The position numbers and the translations under genes are program-made. The notes under the pieces were generated by a model, which worked only from the letters and a program-made list of their open reading frames with translations, did no database searches and was not told the DNA's origin. A DNA stretch of 56,010 nt. Origin: an uncultured Saprospirales bacterium. Lineage in GTDB: Bacteria > Bacteroidota > Bacteroidia > Chitinophagales > Saprospiraceae. This document shows positions 1 through 6,507 of the stretch, piece by piece (the stretch's first letter is position 1; each line of letters starts with the position of its first letter). Where the stretch lies: positions 1 to 56,010 of the forward strand of contig CALMIR010000161.1 of assembly GCA_937864265.1 (NCBI GenBank), given 5' to 3'.

Positions 1-163
1 AAGGACTTTGGTAAATCGGGAAGTCATTTTTTGCACACTACTAACGCAGAAAAATTAAGTTCCCGATTTGTCCTTACCCTAGGGGGCTAAACGGTTCATT
101 TCAAGTGTGTCCACTAGGGTAAGGACTTTGGTAAATCGGGAAGTCATTTTTTGCACACTACTA
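1..163. repeat. Tandem 120-bp palindromic repeat (one full unit plus a partial unit)
   Basis: Bases 1-43 recur exactly at 121-163, giving a period of 120. Within the full unit, 60-69 pairs with 133-142 and 70-82 pairs with 114-126, leaving a 6-base bulge (127-132) and a loop at 83-113. Related copies lie at 2698-2820 (full) and 40215-40248 (one arm only). The array runs off the left edge, so its true length is unknown. No ORF is carried. It resembles a MITE or REP-like element or a structured RNA; which of these is inference. Confidence 0.85.
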
Positions 164-1306
164 GGGCCTTACTACCACTAAACGTCGGGTGACAATCGTT
201 TTGCCACGGTCATCCACCAAGCTGTAGAGGTAAGTGCCTTTTTTCAACGAAGAAATATCAATTTTTTCCGTCTGATTGCCGCTGATCTGGTAGGTTTTTG
301 ACCAAACTTCAATGCCGAGTATGTTGAGAATTTTAAGTTTGTATTTGCCAGAAGGCAGGTTGGTAAATTCAAAACGGACGTTGACAATTGCGGGGTTAGG
401 ATAAGCATATACCCCGGCCTCTAGCCGTTCAATGCGCTGAACTTGGGTAGCCGTTTGATTGGCTTTGAATTCCACACGCGCCACGGCATTGGGGTTGTCA
501 ATGTCCATGGTCACTACCGCAATAGGTTCTGTGGACTCATCGCTGAAAAAATAGTAAGAAGTCTCGGTTTGGTTAAAGAGATCTTCCATGTTCAACAACT
601 GTGCTATGACATCTGTAATATCCACCCAGGGAAAAGGTCCTATTTTGGCGTCCACCCGAATTTCACGGGTTTCTATCCTTTTTTCTCGAAGTACATCGTA
701 GATGCCGCCAGGTATGGTCATGGTACCCCACGCATCTGTTGCATCTGAACGTTCCAGATGGATGCGCATACGGAGAGAGTCGGGCGTAAAGGGTAGGCCG
801 TCCAGAACACCGCTGGGCAAATCGTCGGTAGCAAAAGGCAGGGAAAGATTGGATTCGGCCTGGTATGTACCCTGATAGGTCATAGGCGCTCGCTGCTGGA
901 TCAGTGCTGGTTCCAAGGGGCTGACGACTTCTATACCTAAGTCCAAGGGATCAAAGCCATAAAAACCCAGCAAGGAAACCGAGTTTTTAGTGGTTCGAAA
1001 ATATCCAATGGTATTGCCCTCAATGGTGGCGTAGAAAGTAGCCGAAGGATAAGTAGAACCACCTGGGCCATCGGCAGGATTAAAAAGAATGGATTGCCGG
1101 GTAAAAGGAGCTTGTAGCGTGGTGAAATTCCATACCTGTCCGCCGCCTGGCACGCCGGGATCTATCCCGGAAGGCAGGTTGTCAACAGCCGTGAAGAGCG
1201 TGTCGCCTGCATGAGGAAACAGCTCGTTGGTTATCGTAATCTGAGCCATGAAAGGCTCCATCATGCCAACTAATAAAAATAGAATGATGGGTAATCGTTG
1301 TTTCAT
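161..1306 (-). CDS. Secreted protein with T9SS type A C-terminal sorting domain
   Basis: A 381-residue exported protein of unknown activity. Residues 1-21 form a signal peptide ending near FMAQ. The C-terminal 80 or so residues, starting at YAYPNPA and containing LKILNILGIEVW and GTYLYSLVDDRGK, match the beta-sandwich sorting domain that directs cargo through the type IX secretion system and is removed at the cell surface. The middle has no recognisable enzyme motif and looks beta-rich. The TAG stop (161-163) is made from the last three bases of the upstream repeat array, so the repeat boundary coincides exactly with the end of the gene. Start ATG at 1306. Confidence 0.8.
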   Translation of the reverse strand: MKQRLPIILFLLVGMMEPFMAQITITNELFPHAGDTLFTAVDNLPSGIDPGVPGGGQVWNFTTLQAPFTRQSILFNPADGPGGSTYPSATFYATIEGNTIGYFRTTKNSVSLLGFYGFDPLDLGIEVVSPLEPALIQQRAPMTYQGTYQAESNLSLPFATDDLPSGVLDGLPFTPDSLRMRIHLERSDATDAWGTMTIPGGIYDVLREKRIETREIRVDAKIGPFPWVDITDVIAQLLNMEDLFNQTETSYYFFSDESTEPIAVVTMDIDNPNAVARVEFKANQTATQVQRIERLEAGVYAYPNPAIVNVRFEFTNLPSGKYKLKILNILGIEVWSKTYQISGNQTEKIDISSLKKGTYLYSLVDDRGKTIVTRRLVVVRP

Positions 1307-1503
1307 TTAAGTCACCTTTATCTGCCTTTTTAGGGATTAGACACCGCAAGTTAGGACTAGATACCAGTAGTTAGAGGTTGGATAAATCCAACGGCTATGG
1401 TCTAATATCTAAATTCCATGCCTATGCCAATGCATTATCGCAGTAAAGGTAGCCAATTTCAAGCAAAGACTACAGTTTGATTTCAGCCTATCCTGGTTTT
1501 AGC

Positions 1504-1962
1504 TCAGAATATTTCACTTCCGAGCAAAGCCGGATTTGAAAAGGCGTAATTGATCAGGTCGAAAGTAGTAACAATACCGATCAATTGCTGGCCGGTATGG
1601 CTGACAACGGGCAAAGCGTGGAACAGGTTTTCCCGGAAAATACCCACGGCACATTCCAAGGAATCTTCTGGCCTTAGCGTAGCAACTTGTTTGGTCATCA
1701 CTTCTTCTACAAGTAAAGACTCCAGAATGGCTTTATTGTAAGCCTCGCTTTTTTCCGTTTTAAACAAAGTGAAGCCGTGCAACAGCTTCAAATAATCGCT
1801 GTAACTAATGATACCCACTACTTTGTTGCCTTCTACTACGGGCAGGTGATGCAGATTGTAGGTACTAAATAACTCCTGCACTTTGGTCATGCTGTCGCCC
1901 GGCGTAACGGTTATGACCGGAGTTGTCATAATGTGCCCAACGGTGATGGTCTTGTCTCTCAT
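1504..1962 (-). CDS. CBS-domain pair protein (second of two)
   Basis: A 152-residue protein made only of two CBS motifs, residues about 8-65 and 85-145. Typical CBS signatures are visible: HIMTTPVITVTPGDSM, LPVVEGNKVVGIISYSDYL and LIGIVTTFDLINYAF. CBS pairs (Bateman modules) bind adenine nucleotides and usually regulate a partner enzyme or channel; none is attached here, so the target is unknown. It starts 12 bases after the stop of a close paralogue (1975-2433) and is surely co-transcribed with it. ATG start at 1962. Confidence 0.85.
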   Translation of the reverse strand: MRDKTITVGHIMTTPVITVTPGDSMTKVQELFSTYNLHHLPVVEGNKVVGIISYSDYLKLLHGFTLFKTEKSEAYNKAILESLLVEEVMTKQVATLRPEDSLECAVGIFRENLFHALPVVSHTGQQLIGIVTTFDLINYAFSNPALLGSEIF

Positions 1963-1974
1963 GGCATTTGAATT

Positions 1975-2433
1975 TTATGATTCTTCAAAAGTATCTTCAT
2001 TTTCCACTACCAAAGGCGCGCTAAAGCTGTAGCGGAGCAAATCGTGTGTCGTAACGATGCCTACCAATTCACCGTCTTCAACAATGGGAACGGCATGAAA
2101 CTTATTGGCCAGGAAAATATCAGCAGCCAACCCAACGCTGTCATCGGGATCCAAGGTGAGCGGCGATTTGGTCATAATGTCTGAGGCCAGCAGGTGTTGG
2201 TATTCGTTTTTGCTAAATGTAACACCACTTGTATTCATAGACATCAGATAGGTCAAAGCCGCTACATCTTCTTTGCTAATGATACCGATCAATTTGTTTC
2301 CTTGCTGTACAACGGGCAGGTGATGGAAGTCGTAGTCGCGGAATATTTCTTGTACTTTACTCACCTTTTCGCTGGCATTTACCGTAATGGGGTGGTGAGT
2401 CATAATGCTTCTGATCGTCGCTTCCGTATTCAT
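1975..2433 (-). CDS. CBS-domain pair protein (first of two)
   Basis: About 152 residues, again only two CBS motifs (HHPITVNASEKVSKVQEIF, LIGIISKEDV, LVGIVTTHDLLRYSF). It shares HHLPVV, GIIS and GIVTTHDL/GIVTTFDL blocks with its downstream neighbour, so the two are tandem duplicates and may form a heterodimer. The open frame extends to a TTG at 2460, but the ATG at 2433 is preferred because homology to the paralogue begins there. A possible minus-strand -7 element (TATTTTTG) lies at 2510-2517. Ligand and partner cannot be told from sequence. Confidence 0.85.
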   Translation of the reverse strand: MNTEATIRSIMTHHPITVNASEKVSKVQEIFRDYDFHHLPVVQQGNKLIGIISKEDVAALTYLMSMNTSGVTFSKNEYQHLLASDIMTKSPLTLDPDDSVGLAADIFLANKFHAVPIVEDGELVGIVTTHDLLRYSFSAPLVVENEDTFEES

Positions 2434-2677
2434 AATCGATGGTTTTACACCCCTCTGCAACCGTACTTTAGATAACTACTTTGCAGGATGGGTTGGATAG
2501 TTAGTACTCCAAAAATAAAGACGATTGGGTAGGAGCCGGATGACAGGACTCAGCCAGCGCATTGATTTTAGTCACTGCCCGACACATTAGAGCTGCCTTT
2601 CTTTGCCCGCAGTTGGCACATACCTGTGCAGAAAGGATGATTTACAGTTCCGTGACAAATACTATTGTTTTTGCCTT

Positions 2678-2685
2678 TACTTTTG
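2678..2685 (+). promoter_or_regulatory. Candidate -7 promoter element for hemA (TACTTTTG)
   Basis: An exact match to the Bacteroidota -7 consensus TAnnTTTG, on the coding strand upstream of hemA. Transcription from here would carry the palindromic repeat at 2698-2820 in the leader. No convincing -33 TTG was found at the usual distance, so this is a moderate call. Confidence 0.45.
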
Positions 2686-2697
2686 TGAAGCGCATTT

Positions 2698-2820
2698 TAG
2701 TAACGCAGAAAAATCAACTTCCCGATTTTGTCCTTAGCCTAGCGGGCTAAACAGTTCATTTCAAGTGTGTCCGCTAGGCTAAGGACTTTGATAAACTGGG
2801 AAGTAATTTTTTGCACACTA
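2698..2820. repeat. Palindromic repeat element, full copy in the hemA leader
   Basis: About 123 bp bounded by TAGT and ACTA, with imperfect terminal inverted repeats (CGCAGAAAAA against TTTTTTGCAC). Bases 2730-2745 pair perfectly with 2771-2786 over 16 bp, and 2718-2728 pairs with 2793-2803 with two mismatches. The loop is nearly identical to that of the copy at 44-163. Base pair C77:G119 of that copy is replaced here by G2737:C2779, a compensatory change that keeps the stem. Confidence 0.8.
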
Positions 2821-2843
2821 CTTACAGGTGAAATTTCAGATTT

Positions 2844-4082
2844 ATGTTGACAAAGTTTAAGCTACTGACGGTTACGCATCGTCGTACCAATCTAAAGGAT
2901 ATTGGAAATTATGTTGTCAAGACCTCAACGAATCAAAACCTTGAAGACCAGTTGCTCCATTTAAAGCAACAGTTCGGCTTGGAAGAATTGTTGTACGTAC
3001 CGACCTGCAATCGGGTGCTGTATCTATTGGTTACAGAACATCCTGTCAACGCAGCCTTTGCCGCCCATTTTTTTCAAAGCATCAATCCAGAGCTGAGTAT
3101 TGACCAATTGGAAAACATCGAAGATCAGGTGCTGATCTATGAGGGGGAAGCTGCCGTCGATCACCTGTTTCAAGTAGCCGCCTCCATCGATTCGATGGTC
3201 ATAGGTGAGCGGCAGATATTGCGCCAGTTGCGCGAAGCTTATGAGGAAAGCAAGGCGATGAAACTGACTGGCGATGGTATCCGACTGGCTTTTCAGCAAG
3301 CAGTTCTGGCCGCTAAAGGCGTATATGCGCAAACCAGAATAGGGGAAAAACCCGTATCGGTTGTTTCTTTGGCCATTCAGAAAATGTTGAAACGCCACCT
3401 GCCCAAAGATGCCCGCATACTGTTAATCGGAGCCGGCCAAACCAATCAATTGGCAGCTAAATTTCTAAACAAGCACCATTTCCATAATGTAGTGGTTTTC
3501 AATCGGAGTTTAGAACGCGCCGTCAACTTAGCCCAGTCTTTTCAGGGTTCGGGCTTTAGCTTAGAACAACTCCACGATTATCAGGGGGGCTTTGATTGCC
3601 TGATTGTTTGCACAGGATCTACCGAGCCTGTCATAACGCCCAATATTTATCGACAATTGCTGCAAGGAGAAGATGAGCGCAAGTTGGTCATTGATTTGGC
3701 TATCCCTAATAATGTGCACGAAGCCGTTGTGGAGCAATTTTCACTCGATTACATCGAAATAGAAGGACTTCGTCAATTGGCCAAAGAAAATTTTGCTTTC
3801 CGCGAACAGGAAGTGCAACGCGCCCTGAAAATTTTGCAGGGCTATACCGCCGATTTTGCCCGCATTTTGAAACAGAGAGAACTGGAGTTGGCCCTGCGCC
3901 AATTGCCGGAAGCCATTCAATCGGTTCGCGTACGCGCCCAACAAGAGGTTTTTGGAAAAGAGTTGGCCGAACTGGACGAGCCCACTCAAGCACTCATAGA
4001 TCGCATGCTCACTTATATGGAAAAAAAATGCATTGGCATCCCTATGAAAGTCGCTAAAGAAGCCTTTTTGGCGGCTGTTTGA
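2844..4082 (+). CDS. hemA: Glutamyl-tRNA reductase
   Basis: Reduces glutamyl-tRNA(Glu) to glutamate-1-semialdehyde with NADPH, the first committed step of C5-pathway tetrapyrrole synthesis. The 412-residue length is normal. The catalytic cysteine is C55 in VPTCNRVLYLL; the conserved GERQILRQLREAY follows at 121-133; the NADPH Rossmann motif LLIGAGQTNQLAAKFL is near residue 195; a helical dimerisation domain forms the C-terminus. hemC, a frequent neighbour in this phylum, is absent. ATG at 2844. A repeat hairpin fills the space between the putative promoter (2678) and the start. Confidence 0.95.
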   Translation: MLTKFKLLTVTHRRTNLKDIGNYVVKTSTNQNLEDQLLHLKQQFGLEELLYVPTCNRVLYLLVTEHPVNAAFAAHFFQSINPELSIDQLENIEDQVLIYEGEAAVDHLFQVAASIDSMVIGERQILRQLREAYEESKAMKLTGDGIRLAFQQAVLAAKGVYAQTRIGEKPVSVVSLAIQKMLKRHLPKDARILLIGAGQTNQLAAKFLNKHHFHNVVVFNRSLERAVNLAQSFQGSGFSLEQLHDYQGGFDCLIVCTGSTEPVITPNIYRQLLQGEDERKLVIDLAIPNNVHEAVVEQFSLDYIEIEGLRQLAKENFAFREQEVQRALKILQGYTADFARILKQRELELALRQLPEAIQSVRVRAQQEVFGKELAELDEPTQALIDRMLTYMEKKCIGIPMKVAKEAFLAAV

Positions 4083-4197
4083 CCTGCTTTCGTCGCTGAT
4101 TCTTGCCCTTTCGGGTAAAAAGGTAACTGTTTTTACTCACACATTCGGCTTTTCGGATATAAAGAGTCGAATGAGATGATCTTTAACAGTTACAAAC

Positions 4198-5877
4198 ATG
4201 AGAGAGAAAACTATCTACCCCATTGCATTGATCACATTACTGGCTTTATTTAGCCAACAGGGCTTTAGCCAGCAAGGTCTTACCATCGCAGGCCTACAGG
4301 GCTTGCCACAAGCATCTTCCCTGAATCCGGCTTTTTTGCCGCAAACAAAAGCGTACATCAGCTTACCGCTGCTGGGGCAACTGCAGGCCAACGTGAGCCA
4401 CAACAGCTTGACCCTGGGCGACCTGTCCAATTGGGCGGATCATCGCTATGCGCTTGAAGTGCTATTACCTACTACCACGCAGCAAAACAGCGCCTTTGCC
4501 GATGCTTCTTTGAGCTGGGTTAACATGGGCATGAGCTTCAAAAACGTCCACCTCGGTTTCTCGGTGAGCGATCGCATGGATGCAACGCTCAACTATCCCA
4601 AATCGACACTTGAGTTGGGCGCTGCCGTAGGACAGGAAGAGTGGCAGGCCGGGCTTACTTACGATTTGAGCGGCTTTTCTTTAAGTGCCCTGCATTACAG
4701 AGCTTACGCAGTTTCTATTGCCCATCAAATAGGCGGTTTTAGCGGGGGCATTCGATTGAAATACCTGCAAGGCTTGGGCGGAACATGGAGTACTGGTCAG
4801 GAATTGAGCCTACAAGCGCTTTCTGATCCAGAAACTTGGGCTTTGGATGGTCGTATGGACATCTGGGGTGTTGGATTGAACAACTATGGAAAAGGTGCTG
4901 GTTACAACACAGCAGGAACAGGCAATAGCGGTTTTGCGGTTGATTTAGGGGTGCTTTTTACCGTTTCTCCTAAACTATCCATTTCAGCTGCCGTACAAAA
5001 TATGGGCGGTATCACCTGGAAAAAAGGCGTCAATAAATACAGCTTGCTCGATACCATGAATCAGGTTTCGCTTATCCCATCGGAAGTATTTGCTGCCTTG
5101 AAGGAAACGCCTACACAGGAATTCTACTACAGAACACCGCTCAGCTCGGTCTTGCAGCTCGGCGCTACTTACCAGATCAATGAGCGAAGCCGGGTGATGG
5201 CCAACTTTATGCCTCGCCTCGCTTATCAACAGGTTAACCTGGCTGGCAGCCTGGCCTATTGGAAGTCAATGAACAGTTGGTTGCAAGTAGTGGCTTCAGT
5301 GAATGCACTCTCCGGACACAGTCCGTATGTCGGGGCAGGGTTCATGATCGACAAAGCACCGATTCAGTTCTATTTCACTACGGATAACTTGTTGTCGGTT
5401 GTTGCACCTAAAGGACAGTCTTATACGCAGTTTAATGCCGGTATCAATTGGGTATGGGAAAACAAAACAACCGATGTTGCTGCAGTGCAACGCATCATCA
5501 ACAGCAACAACAACTTTATAGGCTGGCAAAAAGAGGTAAGCCCCAATAAAAAGACCGGAAAGTACACCCGTGTGAGCCTCCAATTGCAAGGTGCTGCACA
5601 GGCCGCGTTGCCCGATCACTTTTATTTGGATGCTTATAAAGTGGATGAAAATGGCGACCGCGAACTGGTGCGTACGGGACGTTATCTCGGAAATAATTGC
5701 GATGTTTACCTCGAACAAGGTAGTGATCACCAAGTGTTTCTGAAAGTGTGGGAACACGAACCATTGACTCTGGATGTTGCCGCCCGCCAATTGGAAAAAA
5801 ATGCCGACGGTATCAGCTACGAATTGATCATGGTACCCGTAGCTACCCCGGATAAAACAGGCGTGGTTTTGCATTAA
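4198..5877 (+). CDS. DUF5723 family outer membrane protein
   Basis: A 559-residue exported protein with signal peptide (residues 1-24, ending GFSQ). The opening QGLPQASSLNPAFLP and the succession of alternating amphipathic strands (for example LQLGATYQINERSRVMANFMPRLAY) fit the DUF5723 family, predicted outer membrane beta-barrels found in Bacteroidota. The last 130 residues, after a break near residue 430, look like a separate soluble beta domain. No substrate can be named. It follows hemA by 115 bases, has ATG at 4198, and is closed by a strong terminator at 5898. Confidence 0.75.
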   Translation: MREKTIYPIALITLLALFSQQGFSQQGLTIAGLQGLPQASSLNPAFLPQTKAYISLPLLGQLQANVSHNSLTLGDLSNWADHRYALEVLLPTTTQQNSAFADASLSWVNMGMSFKNVHLGFSVSDRMDATLNYPKSTLELGAAVGQEEWQAGLTYDLSGFSLSALHYRAYAVSIAHQIGGFSGGIRLKYLQGLGGTWSTGQELSLQALSDPETWALDGRMDIWGVGLNNYGKGAGYNTAGTGNSGFAVDLGVLFTVSPKLSISAAVQNMGGITWKKGVNKYSLLDTMNQVSLIPSEVFAALKETPTQEFYYRTPLSSVLQLGATYQINERSRVMANFMPRLAYQQVNLAGSLAYWKSMNSWLQVVASVNALSGHSPYVGAGFMIDKAPIQFYFTTDNLLSVVAPKGQSYTQFNAGINWVWENKTTDVAAVQRIINSNNNFIGWQKEVSPNKKTGKYTRVSLQLQGAAQAALPDHFYLDAYKVDENGDRELVRTGRYLGNNCDVYLEQGSDHQVFLKVWEHEPLTLDVAARQLEKNADGISYELIMVPVATPDKTGVVLH

Positions 5878-5897
5878 AAACAAAAACGTTTTATACC

Positions 5898-5938
5898 ATC
5901 CCGGATGCCGACTTGGATCAGTGTCCGGGATTTTTTTT
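5898..5938 (+). terminator. Rho-independent terminator
   Basis: ATCCCGGA (5898-5905) pairs with TCCGGGAT (5924-5931), and a run of eight T begins at 5931. It sits 20 bases past the DUF5723 stop codon and ends that transcript. Confidence 0.85.
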
Positions 5939-6016
5939 CGATGCCAAATGGTAGGAAGTGTTGGTGGTATTACAAATTTTAAGCTTTCAATAACAGCCAA
6001 TTAGGCGAAAAAAGTG

Positions 6017-6024
6017 TACTTTTG
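6017..6024 (+). promoter_or_regulatory. -7 promoter element (TACTTTTG) of the metal-linked pair
   Basis: Exact TAnnTTTG match. The predicted start of transcription is close to the GTG at 6031, so the transcript may be nearly leaderless. It lies downstream of the 5898 terminator, consistent with a new transcription unit. Confidence 0.6.
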
Positions 6025-6030
6025 CCCCTG

Positions 6031-6423
6031 GTGAAAATAATAGCAATCATATTAGCCATCCTGGTATTGGGGCAATCACTGCCCTTGCCTTTTGAAATGG
6101 AAGCATGGCACCATTCAAAGGATACAGCAACTTGCTGCGCTAGCGATTCCGTGCAAAAACATGCTACCCTCACCAAAAAAACCTCATGCTGTGCCGCTAA
6201 TTCGAATGCCTGTCAGAAGGATTCTTCTGAAGAAAACGAGCAACAGCACCACTGTTCGCCTAGTTGCAACTGTTTTTGCTGCCATTCACTGGTAATTTTC
6301 AATTTTTACGTATTTTCTACCTTCGAGCGGCAAAACTTCCATACCAGTGCTACAAAAATAGCAGCACAAAGCCTCTCCTTTGATTACCATTCCTGTATTT
6401 GGCAGCCGCCGCGATTGTCCTGA
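6031..6423 (+). CDS. Small Cys/His-rich exported protein (DUF6660-like)
   Basis: About 130 residues with a hydrophobic N-terminal segment (VKIIAIILAILVLG) followed by a Cys- and His-rich stretch with TCCASDS, SCCAANSNAC and HHCSPSCNCFCCHS. The many CC and CxC pairs suggest soft-metal binding (copper or similar), probably in the periplasm. Small proteins of this type often precede copper-linked TonB receptors in Bacteroidota, as here. The start is uncertain: the frame opens at TTG 6022, which lies inside the promoter element, so GTG 6031 is preferred. Transport or sensing of metal is inference. Confidence 0.65.
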   Translation: MKIIAIILAILVLGQSLPLPFEMEAWHHSKDTATCCASDSVQKHATLTKKTSCCAANSNACQKDSSEENEQQHHCSPSCNCFCCHSLVIFNFYVFSTFERQNFHTSATKIAAQSLSFDYHSCIWQPPRLS

Positions 6424-6507
6424 TTACTTGGTTGTAAGGGCTTTCTATGCCCAAGTTTTTAGTCGCCGCTGTTCGGCGGCACTTATTCATGACCTAATTC
6501 AGGAACA

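Noticed and set aside
1-163. A CRISPR array at the left edge
   Set aside because: The 120-bp period, internal palindrome and identical rather than variable intervening sequence do not fit repeat-spacer structure.
2562-2750. A 62-codon plus-strand open frame before hemA
   Set aside because: It runs through the repeat element and the presumed promoter, has no family likeness and no plausible start context.
5296-6000. A 234-codon minus-strand frame opposite the DUF5723 gene
   Set aside because: A shadow of a well-supported gene; no recognisable domain, and it crosses the terminator at 5898.
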